This document shows positions 17,149-26,831 of a stretch of DNA of 64,000 nucleotides, in pieces (position 1 is the first letter of the stretch; each line of letters starts with the position of its first letter). The DNA lies in assembly GCA_021822115.1 (NCBI GenBank), contig JAJZSA010000003.1, positions 4,579-68,578 on the forward strand, in the 5' to 3' direction. The position numbers and the translations under genes were made by a program. The stretch is from Pseudomonadota bacterium (GTDB lineage: Bacteria; Pseudomonadota; Gammaproteobacteria; Burkholderiales; Gallionellaceae). The notes under the pieces are model-generated. The model ran no database searches. It was not told where the DNA came from and was given only the letters and a program-made list of their open reading frames with translations.

Positions 17149-17910
17149 TCAATTCAAATCCCCGGTTTCGAAGGCGGCGCGCATACGTAGCGCCTTGTCC
17201 GGCACATCGCTGATCAGCACATCCACGCCCAGCGCCAAGGCACGCTCGATCTCGGCATCGCTATCGCAAGTATAGACGGCGACAGCCTTGCCGCGTCCGC
17301 GCAGTAGATCGACCATATCCATATCCAGGGTGGATATCTCCACGCACAACCCATGCAGGAAGGGACAATCATCCAGTGCGCGGCGTGCGTCCGCCACCGT
17401 GTGCTCGGGTTCGAGATTGAACACCAGCGGGAAGGTGGGCGCGAGCTCGTGCGCATACACCATGCTATCCAGATGGAAGGAGGAGGCCAGCACCCGCCCA
17501 TCGGCCGCCCCTGCCGCCGCCAGCGTCAAACGCACCTTGGCCTGCTGGCGCGTGCGCGATTCCCAGTCCCGGTTCTTGATCTCCAGCAACAAGCGGCAAC
17601 GCGAGCGATATGCAGCAACGAAATCCTGCAATGCCATCGGCCCTTCAGTCGCACCTCCGGAGAAGTGCGCGGCAAAATCAAGTGCCTGCAATTCCCGCCA
17701 GTTGTAATCATCGATACGCCGATCCGGCAGCCCCAGCTTCCTCAGGTCGCGGTCATGCCACAACACCGCTACTTCGTCGCGCGTGAGCTGGATGTCCGTC
17801 TCGATGCCATCGATCGGCCATTCCAGTGCGCGCTCGAAAGCCGTGCGCGTATTCTCGGCCGCCACGCGATTCGCGCCACGATGGGCATATATCAGAGTGC
17901 GCTGCATCAT
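17149..17910 (-). CDS. Glycerophosphodiester phosphodiesterase family protein
   Basis: A 253-residue GDPD domain protein. The catalytic block is visible: AHRGANRVAAENT (HRG and E-N), ETDIQLTRDE and LWHDRDL with the catalytic histidine. The family hydrolyses glycerophosphodiesters to glycerol-3-phosphate and an alcohol. No signal peptide is visible, so it is probably cytoplasmic (UgpQ-like). The start ATG overlaps the TGA of the hydrolase gene upstream, implying translational coupling in a lipid-turnover pair. Confidence 0.9.
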   Translation of the reverse strand: MMQRTLIYAHRGANRVAAENTRTAFERALEWPIDGIETDIQLTRDEVAVLWHDRDLRKLGLPDRRIDDYNWRELQALDFAAHFSGGATEGPMALQDFVAAYRSRCRLLLEIKNRDWESRTRQQAKVRLTLAAAGAADGRVLASSFHLDSMVYAHELAPTFPLVFNLEPEHTVADARRALDDCPFLHGLCVEISTLDMDMVDLLRGRGKAVAVYTCDSDAEIERALALGVDVLISDVPDKALRMRAAFETGDLN

Positions 17911-19046
17911 AGTCCTTCCAGGAAGTGCGCCAATGAAGCTTCCAGCGCCGCATAGTGGGGGTTGTACATCAGGCGCCGCATCATGCCGTGCGCCAGATAC
18001 GCCGGCAAGGTCTCGCCCTGCCACACCGGCGCATCCGCCGCCATGCAACGCTCGAAGCATGCTGCATCTGCCGCATAGTGCAGACAGTTCGCATAGCTGC
18101 CAGCCTGACCATAATGCGCATCCTCCGGCGCCACGACGACGGCGGTATGCGCACTGGACCGGATATGCCGCTCCGGCAGCGCGCCGCACACCCACTCGAC
18201 CCCCGGGGCCGCAACCTCGTGCAAGGCATACCACACCAGATGACGCGACGCAGTGGACGTGGCCTGCATGAAATCCCAAGTGGCCTGCGCCTGCACCGTG
18301 GCGTCGTCGGCACTCGCTGCGGCGAATACCGGAATATCGGGCGCTCGCGCCGGTAGCGCATGGGTCAGGGCATGCATCTGGGCCGCCGCATTCATGCAGA
18401 ACGATTCGTATTTATAAAGGTCGCGATCCTGCAACACGTGCAGCCACCCCATACGTGGCCACAGCCTGCGGCCACGATGCAGCAACCCCGCCCAGCGGGC
18501 CAAACCGCTCACCGCCAGCGCTGGCGAAAACAGGAACAGCCCGCGTACCCGCGCATCCAGCGCGGCATGTCGCACACTCAAGGCAGCCCCCGCAGAGAAA
18601 CCGCCCAGATAGAGCTCATCCACTTGCTGTGCCATACAAGCTGCCGCCCACGCCACAGTCTCCGCCCAATCCTGCCAACGCACCTCCAACAAGTCGCCCG
18701 GTTGGGTCCCATGGCCGGGCAACAACGGCACCATCACGCGGAATCCCTGCCGTTGGAAGAAGCGCGCCAGATAGCGCATGTGGTAAGGCGAATCGCTCAA
18801 GCCGTGCGTCAATACGATGCCGCGCCGTCGCCCTGTCACGACCTCAGGCAACAATTCGAAGGGGGCATTGCCGAACACGATATGCTCCGCCTCGGCCTTG
18901 CCAGCATGGACGTGCCGCAACATCGCCTGCGTCTGATCGATATATTCAGGGAAAGACGAGCCCTGCGCCGCAAAGCGCGAATTCAAGCCGGACGGCCGGT
19001 GCCGCACCTGCAAAGTGACGTTGCCTCGGGAATACATGGCGCGCAT
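17907..19046 (-). CDS. Alpha/beta hydrolase (serine lipase/aminopeptidase S33-like)
   Basis: A 379-residue protein. GIVLTHGLSDSPYHMRYLA carries the oxyanion-hole HG, PLLPGHGTQPGDL follows, and the nucleophile elbow is GFSAG. A C-terminal histidine such as in EDAHYGQ or the later part completes the triad, though which one is not clear. Similar proteins include monoacylglycerol lipases and carboxylesterases. It is coupled to the GDPD gene by a four-base stop/start overlap. Two close ATGs (19046 and 19037) lack a clear ribosome-binding site. Confidence 0.8.
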   Translation of the reverse strand: MRAMYSRGNVTLQVRHRPSGLNSRFAAQGSSFPEYIDQTQAMLRHVHAGKAEAEHIVFGNAPFELLPEVVTGRRRGIVLTHGLSDSPYHMRYLARFFQRQGFRVMVPLLPGHGTQPGDLLEVRWQDWAETVAWAAACMAQQVDELYLGGFSAGAALSVRHAALDARVRGLFLFSPALAVSGLARWAGLLHRGRRLWPRMGWLHVLQDRDLYKYESFCMNAAAQMHALTHALPARAPDIPVFAAASADDATVQAQATWDFMQATSTASRHLVWYALHEVAAPGVEWVCGALPERHIRSSAHTAVVVAPEDAHYGQAGSYANCLHYAADAACFERCMAADAPVWQGETLPAYLAHGMMRRLMYNPHYAALEASLAHFLEGL

Positions 19047-19118
19047 TGTAACCGCGCCACGCTGGTCGGCATGCCAAGCGCTGGCGTATCATGCGCCCTC
19101 ACTTTCAAGGCATTCACC

Positions 19119-19859
19119 ATGTCCTGGTTCCTGACCAACCTGATCAGCGCCTTCCTGCTACCACCACTCAACCTGCTGCTGGTCGCCGGCATCGGCCTTT
19201 TGCTATGGCACAAACACCCCCGTATCGCCCGAGGCTTGGTCATCGCCAGCTTCGCCGCCCTGTGGCTACTCTCCACACCCTATGTGGCTGAAGGGCTGTT
19301 GCACACGCTGGAAGGTCAGCCCTATAACCGTAGCAACGAAGCGGCCGACGCCATAGTGATCCTTGGTGGCGGCCAACGTTTCGACGCCATCGAATACGGC
19401 GGCAACACTGTCAGCCAGGACACCCTGGAACGCCTGCGCTATGGCGCAGCCCTCCATCGCAAGACCGGCAAGCCCATTTTGGTCAGCGGCGGCGCACCGC
19501 AAGGCGGCAGCGCCGAGGCCCAACTCATGCAGCAGGTACTGGAACAGGAATTCCACATCCCGGTGCGCTGGGTCGAGCCCGGCTCCGACAACACGCAACA
19601 GAATGCCGAACAAAGCCAGCACCTGCTCGCCGCAGCCGGCATCACCCGCGTCTACCTGGTGACCCAGGCCTGGCACATGCCACGCGCCATCGCCGCCTTT
19701 GAACGTACCGGCATGCAAGTCGTCCCCGCCCCTACCGCATGGACCACGCGCCACCACACCACATTGCTGACTTTTTTGCCCGATGGTCGCGCACTGCGTA
19801 AAAGCTACTTCTTCATGCACGAGGTCATCGGCATGCTCTGGTATAAGCTAAAATCCTGA
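19119..19859 (+). CDS. YdcF family protein (DUF218)
   Basis: A 246-residue protein with two N-terminal membrane segments (about 5-29 and 36-53) and a DUF218 domain beginning AIVILGGGQRFD. Conserved LVSGG and QNAEQSQHLL/WHMPRAI motifs match the family that includes ElyC and SanA, linked to envelope carbon-lipid and wall metabolism. The C-terminal active-site function is not established. ATG 19119 follows a weak AAGG. Confidence 0.9.
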   Translation: MSWFLTNLISAFLLPPLNLLLVAGIGLLLWHKHPRIARGLVIASFAALWLLSTPYVAEGLLHTLEGQPYNRSNEAADAIVILGGGQRFDAIEYGGNTVSQDTLERLRYGAALHRKTGKPILVSGGAPQGGSAEAQLMQQVLEQEFHIPVRWVEPGSDNTQQNAEQSQHLLAAAGITRVYLVTQAWHMPRAIAAFERTGMQVVPAPTAWTTRHHTTLLTFLPDGRALRKSYFFMHEVIGMLWYKLKS

Positions 19860-19885
19860 CATCGAACTTTCCTGCGAGGTGACAC

Positions 19886-20302
19886 ATGAAGGCACGCATC
19901 AAATGGGTGGAAGAAGTCTCCTTCCTGGGCGAGACCGAAAGCGGCCACGCCGTCCTGATGGATGGCCCGCCGGCGGGCGGCGGCCGCAATCTGGGACCGC
20001 GCCCGATGGAGATGCTGCTGATCGGTACTGGCGCCTGCACCGCCTATGACGTGGTGCACATCCTCAAGAAAGGCCGCCATCCCATCACCGACTGCGTGGT
20101 GAATATCGAGGCCGAACGCGCCGACAATGATCCCAAGGTATTCACCAAGATCCATCTGCACTTCGTGGTCACCGGCAAAGACCTGAAACGCGATGCCGTG
20201 GCGCGCGCCATCGAGCTCTCCGCCACCAAGTACTGCTCGGCATCCATCATGCTGGGCGCCACCGCCAGCATCACACACGACTTCGAACTGACCGAAAGCT
20301 AA
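19886..20302 (+). CDS. OsmC family protein (YhfA-like)
   Basis: A 138-residue OsmC/Ohr superfamily protein with the paired redox cysteines C51 (GTGACTAYDV) and C117 (KYCSAS). OsmC and Ohr reduce organic hydroperoxides; the YhfA subgroup, which this resembles by length and the NLGPRPMEMLL segment, has no firm assignment. GCGAGGTGA precedes the ATG. Confidence 0.88.
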   Translation: MKARIKWVEEVSFLGETESGHAVLMDGPPAGGGRNLGPRPMEMLLIGTGACTAYDVVHILKKGRHPITDCVVNIEAERADNDPKVFTKIHLHFVVTGKDLKRDAVARAIELSATKYCSASIMLGATASITHDFELTES

Positions 20303-20305
20303 AAC

Positions 20306-20340
20306 GAAAAAGCCCCCTGCCCGCTACCGGACAGGGGGCT
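20306..20340 (-). terminator. Terminator of coq7
   Basis: A 9-bp stem AGCCCCCTG (20311-20319) with CAGGGGGCT (20332-20340) is followed on the reverse strand by TTTTT. It lies between the convergent OsmC and coq7 genes. Confidence 0.8.
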
Positions 20341-20352
20341 GATATGAAAGAC

Positions 20353-20979
20353 TCAGACCCAGTAGACGGTCTTGGTCATCACCTTGGACATGCCGCGCAT
20401 CGCCAGCTTCACCGGCAAGGGCAGCTCCGCCGCGCCGAGCGCCACTGCCATGTCCGAATGCCCCACCTCGTCCACATACATCTGCTGCGCCACCGCCCGG
20501 CTCTTGGCATCCTGCGGCGGCAAACCTGCCAGATGACTCTGTAAGTGCGCCCCGACCTGACGCTCGGTCTCGGCCAGGAAGCCCAAGTTCCACTTATCGC
20601 CCAACGCCCCCGCCACTGCACCGATGGCCAAAGATCCGGTGTACCAGAGCGGATTGAGCAGACTCAAGCGCCCCCCCAGTTCGTGCACGCGGTGCGAGGT
20701 CCAAGCCAGATGCTCGGTCTCTTCCCACGCAGCCTGGTTCAGTTTCTCCTGCACCAGCGGATCGCGCGCCGTCAGCGCCTGCCCCTGATACAAGGCCTGC
20801 GCACAGATCTCGCCCGTATGGTTGATACGCATCAGCGCCGCGGCATGCTTCTTCTCCGCCTCGCTCATCGGCGCATCCGGGATATCCGCATCTGGATAAG
20901 GGCGCGCGGTCGGCGCCTTGGCAAACAAGGTACGCAAGCCTTTATCGAACTCCACGATCAAAGTATCCAGATTAAGCAT
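20353..20979 (-). CDS. coq7: 3-demethoxyubiquinol 3-hydroxylase
   Basis: A 208-residue di-iron hydroxylase of late ubiquinone biosynthesis. Iron ligands are visible in two E-x-x-H type repeats: [21 protein letters not shown] and [10 protein letters not shown]. It is a peripheral membrane enzyme. AGGAGGTGG lies just before ATG 20979. The upstream frame extension contains a genomic repeat and is not part of the gene. Confidence 0.95.
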   Translation of the reverse strand: MLNLDTLIVEFDKGLRTLFAKAPTARPYPDADIPDAPMSEAEKKHAAALMRINHTGEICAQALYQGQALTARDPLVQEKLNQAAWEETEHLAWTSHRVHELGGRLSLLNPLWYTGSLAIGAVAGALGDKWNLGFLAETERQVGAHLQSHLAGLPPQDAKSRAVAQQMYVDEVGHSDMAVALGAAELPLPVKLAMRGMSKVMTKTVYWV

Positions 20980-21014
20980 AACCACCTCCTGCCATGAAAA
21001 CGTGCGTAAGGTTA

Positions 21015-21043
21015 CTGGATTCCCGCCTGCGCGGGAATGACGG
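21015..21043. repeat. REP-like palindromic repeat
   Basis: A near-palindrome built of ATTCCCGC and GCGGGAAT around a short centre, flanked by CTGG and GAC. It differs by one base in the centre from the two copies at 41571-41597 and 41657-41683. Confidence 0.75.
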
Positions 21044-21047
21044 CAAT

Positions 21048-21073
21048 AAAAAACGGGCATCCGAAGATGCCCG
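21048..21073 (-). terminator. Terminator of the porin gene
   Basis: On the reverse strand an 8-bp stem CGGGCATC (21066-21073 with 21054-21061) and a UUCG-type loop are followed by six T residues. Confidence 0.88.
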
Positions 21074-21102
21074 CTCTCATCCAAGCTGACTGTCAGGCCA
21101 GA

Positions 21103-22104
21103 TCAGAACTTCTTGCGCAGACCAACAGCCAGAACGGTCGTGTCGGTAGTGGCAGCGGCACCTGCTTCTGTGCTGACCTTCTCGATCGCGCCATAAGCAG
21201 TCACGGTCTTGGACATGCCTTTCAGGAAAGCGATTGTGAAGGCAGATGTATTGTCCGCAGCAGCAGTGCTGTCCTTGGTGTTCTTGGCATAACCGAACAC
21301 CAAGGTGCCGGGACCAACCGGAGCAACCACGCTAGCGTTGATCATCTTGTCAGAGTTGCCGCCCGATGCCTTGGTGGTCAGGTAGGTACCCATCACTTTG
21401 GCCGCACCCAGATCATAGGTAGCACCCAGACCGGTTTCAGTCACCGCAGCATAACCGGCGTTGTCATTGGCAGTACTCACATACACGCCACCAACAGACA
21501 GCGGGCCCTGATCGTAATTGACGGACAGCAGGTTGGCGGTAGTCACGTTACCGGTAGTTGCACCGTTGGTGACCAGAGTGGCAGTACCCGCCGCGTCGAA
21601 CGTGTGATTGTAGGCAAATGTCAATCCGTTAATGTCCGGCGAGATATAAGCTACAGCACGCGGCGCACGCGAGGCGGTGGTGATGAACGCAGTCGGGTTG
21701 GCGGAAGTGTACGGATCCACGGCAGAACCGGCGAACGGCTGGTACTTGCCGGAGAAGTCATAGCCAGTGGTTTGCAGATAACCGGCAGCAACCGTACCGA
21801 AGTCACCGGCCACGGCCAGCATCTTTTGACGAGGGGAAGCCAAGGTAGAAGTAGCATCAGCCACATCCAGCTTGTATTCCAGCAGAGCGATAGCGGTCCA
21901 GCCATTGTCCAAGCCTTCGGTCGCCTTGACACCCAGACGGGAAGTGGACAGACCACCGGAGGTCAGGTTCATTTGGCTCTTCATGCCAGTCTTGGAAGTG
22001 TTGGTGATCGCTGCATCAACGATACCGTACACGGAGACATCGGCAGCGAATGCCGGAGCGGAGAAAGCAGCAGCAACAGCCAGTGCGATGATTTTCTTTT
22101 GCAT
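21103..22104 (-). CDS. General porin (Gram-negative trimeric porin family)
   Basis: A 333-residue outer-membrane protein with a clear signal peptide (MQKKIIALAVAAAFSAPAFA, cut after AFA). The mature start ADVSVYGIVDAAI is the classic betaproteobacterial porin N-terminus, beta strands alternate throughout, and the C-terminus ends in phenylalanine (LRKKF). It forms a diffusion channel for small solutes; selectivity cannot be read. A candidate anaerobic-regulator box lies about 190 bases upstream. GAGGAG precedes the ATG. Confidence 0.92.
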   Translation of the reverse strand: MQKKIIALAVAAAFSAPAFAADVSVYGIVDAAITNTSKTGMKSQMNLTSGGLSTSRLGVKATEGLDNGWTAIALLEYKLDVADATSTLASPRQKMLAVAGDFGTVAAGYLQTTGYDFSGKYQPFAGSAVDPYTSANPTAFITTASRAPRAVAYISPDINGLTFAYNHTFDAAGTATLVTNGATTGNVTTANLLSVNYDQGPLSVGGVYVSTANDNAGYAAVTETGLGATYDLGAAKVMGTYLTTKASGGNSDKMINASVVAPVGPGTLVFGYAKNTKDSTAAADNTSAFTIAFLKGMSKTVTAYGAIEKVSTEAGAAATTDTTVLAVGLRKKF

Positions 22105-22274
22105 GTGGAACTCCTCTAGTTATTAGGTTGGTTGCCATTAAGACGACGGTCAGCTACCACATTCGTCTGGCGCGCACCGTACTATTGCTTCCTTACGGGG
22201 TGCTTACGATGCAATAAATCCGCAACATCGCCCAGACTTCTGACTGCCAGCCCCAGAGCAGCGGGCCGGGGCGG

Positions 22275-22315
22275 ATTCTGCCCCAGTTCCCGCATCGCAA
22301 ATTGACCTGCATCAA
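22275..22315 (-). promoter_or_regulatory. Candidate FNR/ANR-dependent promoter for the porin
   Basis: TTGACCTGCATCAA (22302-22315) differs by one base from the FNR consensus TTGAT-N4-ATCAA. Read on the reverse strand, CAGAAT (22275-22280) lies 21 bases downstream, about where a -10 should be in an FNR-activated promoter. The leader would be about 160 bases. This is pattern matching only. The rest of the 250-bp gap shows no other clear signal. Confidence 0.4.
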
Positions 22316-22357
22316 AAATGGTTATTTTGTTGCCGAATTACAACAGAGGGCTTCAGA

Positions 22358-23146
22358 CTATGCGAACACCTGCGCCAGTTCACGCCCCGGATCGGCGGCA
22401 CGCATGAATGCTTCGCCAACCAGGAATGCATGCACCTGATGCTGGCGCATGAGCTGCACATCCTGCGCGGCGAGGATGCCGCTCTCAGTCACCACGATAC
22501 GGTCTGACGGGATCTGCTCCAGCAAGCCCAAGGTGGTCTGCAGCGTAACCTCGAAGGTACGCAGGTTGCGGTTGTTGATGCCGATGAGCGGCGTCTCCAG
22601 TTGCAGGGCGATTTCCAGCTCCTTGCCGTCGTGCACCTCGACCAATACCGCCATGCCCAGCTTGTGCGCCAACGCCTCGAAGCTCTTCATCTGCCCCAAG
22701 GTCAGCGCGGAAGCGATCAGCAGGATGGCATCCGCACCCATGGCGCGCGCCTGGTAGATCTGATATTCGCTGACGATGAAATCCTTGCGCAGCACCGGCA
22801 GGTCGCACGCGGCGCGCGCCTGCTTCAGATATTCCGCGCTGCCCTGAAAGAACTGTTCGTCAGTCAACACCGACAAACAAGCTGCACCATGCTGCGCGTA
22901 ACTGACCGCGATCTCGGCGGGACGGAAATCCGCGCGGATCACGCCTTTGCTGGGACTGGCTTTCTTGATCTCGGCGATCACGGCCGCCTGTCCTGCCGCG
23001 ATCTTGGCGCGCAATGCACCCACAAAATCGCGCACCGGGGCAGCCTGCTCGGCTGCAGCCCGCATCGCAGGCAACGGTTGACGGGAAAGGGCGGCGGCGA
23101 CTTCCTGCGCCTTGACCGCGAGTATCTTGTTGAGGATATCGGACAT
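22358..23146 (-). CDS. trpC: Indole-3-glycerol phosphate synthase
   Basis: A 262-residue (beta/alpha)8 enzyme of tryptophan synthesis that closes the indole ring. Signatures: [15 protein letters not shown] (catalytic lysine), [24 protein letters not shown] and [15 protein letters not shown] is the family N-terminus; the upstream extension is ignored. It is unusual to see trpC alone here, without trpD/trpG beside it. It diverges from proA across 83 bp. Confidence 0.96.
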   Translation of the reverse strand: MSDILNKILAVKAQEVAAALSRQPLPAMRAAAEQAAPVRDFVGALRAKIAAGQAAVIAEIKKASPSKGVIRADFRPAEIAVSYAQHGAACLSVLTDEQFFQGSAEYLKQARAACDLPVLRKDFIVSEYQIYQARAMGADAILLIASALTLGQMKSFEALAHKLGMAVLVEVHDGKELEIALQLETPLIGINNRNLRTFEVTLQTTLGLLEQIPSDRIVVTESGILAAQDVQLMRQHQVHAFLVGEAFMRAADPGRELAQVFA

Positions 23147-23173
23147 GCGGAGCTTCTTCAGAGATGAGGCGCG

Positions 23174-23200
23174 CATTCTAGCGCATGCGCAATGCTAAAA
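23174..23200. promoter_or_regulatory. Back-to-back -10 elements of trpC and proA
   Basis: TAGAAT on the reverse strand (23174-23179) and TAAAAT on the forward strand (23195-23200, preceded by TGC) lie 15 bp apart in the divergent gap. The -35 regions are weak, and the two promoters would compete for polymerase. Confidence 0.4.
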
Positions 23201-23229
23201 TGCGCGCCACTCGCAATCCCGGGACCATC

Positions 23230-24489
23230 ATGGAAGACATCAAGCAATACATGACCGGCGTGGGCCAAGCTGCCCGCGCAGCCTCACGCGTGATGGCCAT
23301 GGCCGATACCAATGCCAAGAACCATGCGCTGGAGAACATCGCCACGGCCATCCTGCTGAACAGCGCAAAGATTCTTGAGGCCAATAACGTCGATGTGGTT
23401 GCCGCAAAGTTACGCGACCTCGACCCCGCCTCGGTGGATCGCCTCACGCTCACCGAGAAGACCATCAAGGGCATGGCCGAAGGTCTGCGCCAGATCGCCG
23501 CACTGCCTGACCCCATCGGCGAGATCAGCGACTTGAAGTTCCGCCCGTCCGGCATCCAGGTGGGCAAGATGCGCGTGCCGCTGGGCGTCATCGGCATCAT
23601 CTACGAATCGCGCCCCAACGTGACGGCCGATGCGGCCGGTCTGTGCCTGAAATCCGGCAACGCCTGCATCCTGCGCGGCGGTTCCGAAGCCATCCATTCC
23701 AATCGCGCCATCGCCGCCTGCGTGCATCAAGGGCTGAAAGAGGCAGGTTTGCCGGAGACTGCCGTCCAGGTGGTGAATACCACCGACCGCGCCGCCGTAG
23801 GCGAGCTCATCACCATGAAGCAATATGTGGATGTGATCGTGCCGCGCGGTGGCAAGGGCCTGATCGAGCGCATCTCCAACGAGGCCAAAGTACCGGTCAT
23901 CAAACATCTGGACGGCATCTGCCATGTGTATATCGACGACGAGGCCGATGTCGCCAAGGCCATCAAGATCGCCGACAACGCCAAGACCCATCGCTATGGC
24001 GTGTGCAATGCGATGGAGACCTTGCTGGTCAATGCCAGCATTGCCACCCAGGTATTGCCCGAATTGAGCACCATCTATCTGAAGAAGGGCGTGGAACTGC
24101 GTGGCGATGAAGCCGCACGCCGACTCGTCGCGCAGATGACGGCTGCCACCGAAGAGGATTGGCACACCGAATATCTGGCCCCGATCCTGAGCGTGCGCGT
24201 GGTCGCCAACGTCGATGAGGCGATCGACCACATCAACACCTACAGCTCACAACATACCGACAGCATCGTCACCGAGAACTACAGCAAGGCGATGCGTTTC
24301 CTGCGCGAGGTGGATTCCGCCAGCGTGATGGTGAACGCCTCCACACGTTTCGCCGACGGTTTCGAATACGGCCTGGGCGCAGAGATCGGCATCTCCACCG
24401 ACAAGATCCACGCACGCGGCCCGGTCGGACTGGAAGGGCTGACCTCGCAGAAATACATCGTGCTCGGCAACGGGCAAATCCGCATCTAA
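23230..24489 (+). CDS. proA: Gamma-glutamyl phosphate reductase
   Basis: A 419-residue aldehyde-dehydrogenase-fold enzyme of proline synthesis. Visible signatures: [18 protein letters not shown], the segment [14 protein letters not shown] and the catalytic cysteine in [23 protein letters not shown] is the chosen start; extension to 23185 is not conserved-looking. It ends 16 bases before lpdA, so the two may be cotranscribed. Confidence 0.97.
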   Translation: MEDIKQYMTGVGQAARAASRVMAMADTNAKNHALENIATAILLNSAKILEANNVDVVAAKLRDLDPASVDRLTLTEKTIKGMAEGLRQIAALPDPIGEISDLKFRPSGIQVGKMRVPLGVIGIIYESRPNVTADAAGLCLKSGNACILRGGSEAIHSNRAIAACVHQGLKEAGLPETAVQVVNTTDRAAVGELITMKQYVDVIVPRGGKGLIERISNEAKVPVIKHLDGICHVYIDDEADVAKAIKIADNAKTHRYGVCNAMETLLVNASIATQVLPELSTIYLKKGVELRGDEAARRLVAQMTAATEEDWHTEYLAPILSVRVVANVDEAIDHINTYSSQHTDSIVTENYSKAMRFLREVDSASVMVNASTRFADGFEYGLGAEIGISTDKIHARGPVGLEGLTSQKYIVLGNGQIRI

Positions 24490-24505
24490 AAAGAAAGAGA
24501 ACATC

Positions 24506-26266
24506 ATGAGCACTATCGAGATCAAGGTACCCGACATCGGCGGTTTCAAGGACGTCGCCATCATCGAGATCGGCGTCAAGGCAGGTGACAGCGTGGAACA
24601 AGAGCAGACACTGATCACGCTGGAGACCGACAAAGCGACCATGGACGTCCCCTCTCCCGCCGCTGGCGTGGTGAAGGAGGTGATGGTCAAGGTCGGTGAC
24701 AAGGTCAGCGAAGGTTCGCTCATCCTGATGCTGGAAAGCAGCGCGGCAGCCCCGGCACCGGCCAAGGCGGCACCCGCACCCCAAGCCGCAGCACCTGCTG
24801 CTGCACCGCAAACTGCGCCGACAGCCGCGGCAGCCGTCACCCAAGGCGACCTGCACGCGCAAGTGGTGGTGCTGGGCGCCGGCCCCGGCGGCTACACCGC
24901 TGCGTTCCGTGCGGCCGATCTCGGCAAGCAGGTCATCCTGATCGAAAAGCACGCCACGCTGGGCGGCGTCTGCCTCAACGTGGGCTGCATCCCGTCCAAG
25001 GCACTGCTGCACGTATCCAAGGTGATCAACGAAGCCGAGGAGGTCAGCCATCACGGCGTGACCTTCGGCAAGCCGAAGATCGACATCGACCAGATCCGCA
25101 GCTGGAAAGAGAGCGTCATCGGCAAGCTCACCGGCGGCCTCGCCGGTCTGGCGAAACAGCGCAAGGTGCAAGTGGTGCGCGGCGTGGCGAAGTTCACCTC
25201 TCCCAACAGCCTGGAAGTGGAAACAGCCGAAGGCAAGAAGGTCGTCACCTTCGACAACTGCATCGTCGCGGCCGGCTCCAGCGTGGCGCGCATCCCCGGC
25301 TTCCCGTATGAGGACGAGCGCATCATCGACTCCACCGGCGCACTGGCACTGAAAGACGTGCCCAAGCGCATGCTGGTCATCGGCGGCGGCATCATCGGCC
25401 TGGAGATGGCGACGGTGTATGACGCACTGGGTGCGAAGATCTCTGTGGTCGAACTGATGGATCAACTGATGCCCGGCGCGGACAAGGACATGGTGAAGCC
25501 GCTGCACAACCGCATCGCCAAGCGTTACGAAGCCATCATGCTGAAGACCAAGGTCACCAAGATCGAGGCGCAGAAGAAAGGCCTGCTGGTCACCTTCGAG
25601 GGCGAACAGGCGCCGGCCGAACCGCAGTTGTACGACAAGGTGCTGATGGCCGTGGGCCGCCGCCCGAACGGCAAGATGATCGACGCCGAGAAAGCCGGCC
25701 TCATCGTCAACGAGCGCGGCTTCATCCCGGTCGACAAGCAGATGCGCACCAACGTGCCGCACATCTTTGCCATCGGCGACATCGTCGGCGACCCGATGCT
25801 GGCGCACAAGGCGGTGCACGAGGGCAAGGTCGCGGCCGAGAACATCGCCGGACACAAGGCCTTCTTCGAGCCGCTGACCATCCCGTCCGTTGCCTACACC
25901 GACCCGGAAGTGGCCTGGATGGGCCTCACCGAGACGCAAGCCAAGGCGCAAGGCATCGAATACGAGAAGGGCGTATTCCCGTGGGCCGCTTCCGGCCGTG
26001 CACTGTCCATCGCACGCGAGGAAGGCTCCACCAAGGTGCTGCTCGATCCGAAGAGCCGCCGCATCCTCGGCGCGGGCATCGTCGGCACCAACGCCGGCGA
26101 ACTCATCGCCGAAGGGGTGCTGGCGCTGGAGATGGGGGCGGACATGGAAGACATCGGCCTCACCATCCACCCGCACCCGACCCTGTCGGAGACCTTCAAC
26201 TTCGCGGCCGAGATGGCGGAAGGCACCATCACCGACCTGATGCCGCCGAAGAAGAAGTCGCATTAA
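24506..26266 (+). CDS. lpdA: Dihydrolipoyl dehydrogenase with N-terminal lipoyl domain
   Basis: A 586-residue E3 subunit carrying its own lipoyl domain (residues 1-78, lipoyl lysine K43 in ETDKATMD). A Pro/Ala linker (about 82-112) leads to the flavoprotein: FAD motif [20 protein letters not shown], redox pair in [16 protein letters not shown] motif [13 protein letters not shown] and the C-terminal active-site HPHPTLSE. It reoxidises dihydrolipoamide for 2-oxoacid dehydrogenase complexes, as in Neisseria and Alcaligenes-type pyruvate dehydrogenase. No E1 or E2 gene is in this window, which is less usual for this fused form. A frame-adjacent YqaA gene follows with no gap. Confidence 0.96.
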   Translation: MSTIEIKVPDIGGFKDVAIIEIGVKAGDSVEQEQTLITLETDKATMDVPSPAAGVVKEVMVKVGDKVSEGSLILMLESSAAAPAPAKAAPAPQAAAPAAAPQTAPTAAAAVTQGDLHAQVVVLGAGPGGYTAAFRAADLGKQVILIEKHATLGGVCLNVGCIPSKALLHVSKVINEAEEVSHHGVTFGKPKIDIDQIRSWKESVIGKLTGGLAGLAKQRKVQVVRGVAKFTSPNSLEVETAEGKKVVTFDNCIVAAGSSVARIPGFPYEDERIIDSTGALALKDVPKRMLVIGGGIIGLEMATVYDALGAKISVVELMDQLMPGADKDMVKPLHNRIAKRYEAIMLKTKVTKIEAQKKGLLVTFEGEQAPAEPQLYDKVLMAVGRRPNGKMIDAEKAGLIVNERGFIPVDKQMRTNVPHIFAIGDIVGDPMLAHKAVHEGKVAAENIAGHKAFFEPLTIPSVAYTDPEVAWMGLTETQAKAQGIEYEKGVFPWAASGRALSIAREEGSTKVLLDPKSRRILGAGIVGTNAGELIAEGVLALEMGADMEDIGLTIHPHPTLSETFNFAAEMAEGTITDLMPPKKKSH

Positions 26267-26683
26267 TTGGACGCGCTCGCCCAGGGGCTGAACAGCGACC
26301 TCAGCCTGTGGGGGGTATTCTTCGCCGCCTTCGTGGCGGCGACCCTGCTGCCGATCAGCTCCGAGGTGGTGCTGATCGGCGTGCTCCAATTGCACCCCGA
26401 ACTGTTCTGGCCGGCAGTGCTGTTGGGCACACTCGGCAATACGCTGGGCGGTATGGTGAGCTTCGGCATGGGCTGGCTGCTGCCGATGACGCAGCAATTG
26501 AAGCATGTGGAGAAGGTGCGCCAGTACGGCCCACCCGCCCTGTTGCTCGCCTGGGCACCGGTGATCGGCGATGCGTTATGCCTGGCGGCTGGCTGGCTGC
26601 GTTTGAATCCCTGGCAGGCGGCGCTGTTCATGGCACTGGGCAAGTTCGCGCGCTACCTGTTCATCGCGCTCCTGCTCGAATGA
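26267..26683 (+). CDS. YqaA family inner-membrane protein
   Basis: A 138-residue protein with about four hydrophobic segments (LWGVFFAAFVAATLL, FWPAVLLGTLGNTLGG, PALLLAWAPVIGDAL and the C-terminal AALFMALGKFARYLFIALLL). GNTLGGMVSFGMGW and the APVIGD motif fit the YqaA branch of the DedA/SNARE-associated superfamily, whose role is undefined. It starts with TTG immediately after the lpdA stop, so translation probably depends on coupling. Confidence 0.85.
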   Translation: MDALAQGLNSDLSLWGVFFAAFVAATLLPISSEVVLIGVLQLHPELFWPAVLLGTLGNTLGGMVSFGMGWLLPMTQQLKHVEKVRQYGPPALLLAWAPVIGDALCLAAGWLRLNPWQAALFMALGKFARYLFIALLLE

Positions 26684-26831
26684 CTGCGTGCGACCGTTCG
26701 TCTGCCGCCGGGCAGCCGTTCGCGCCCATGACCATCTCCATCCCATTGCCTTTACCTAGAATCCTGCCTCGCAGGCTGCAATCGGGTCTTGCATGCGGAT
26801 CGTTCTTCGAACTTCAAAAGGAAAAACAAAC

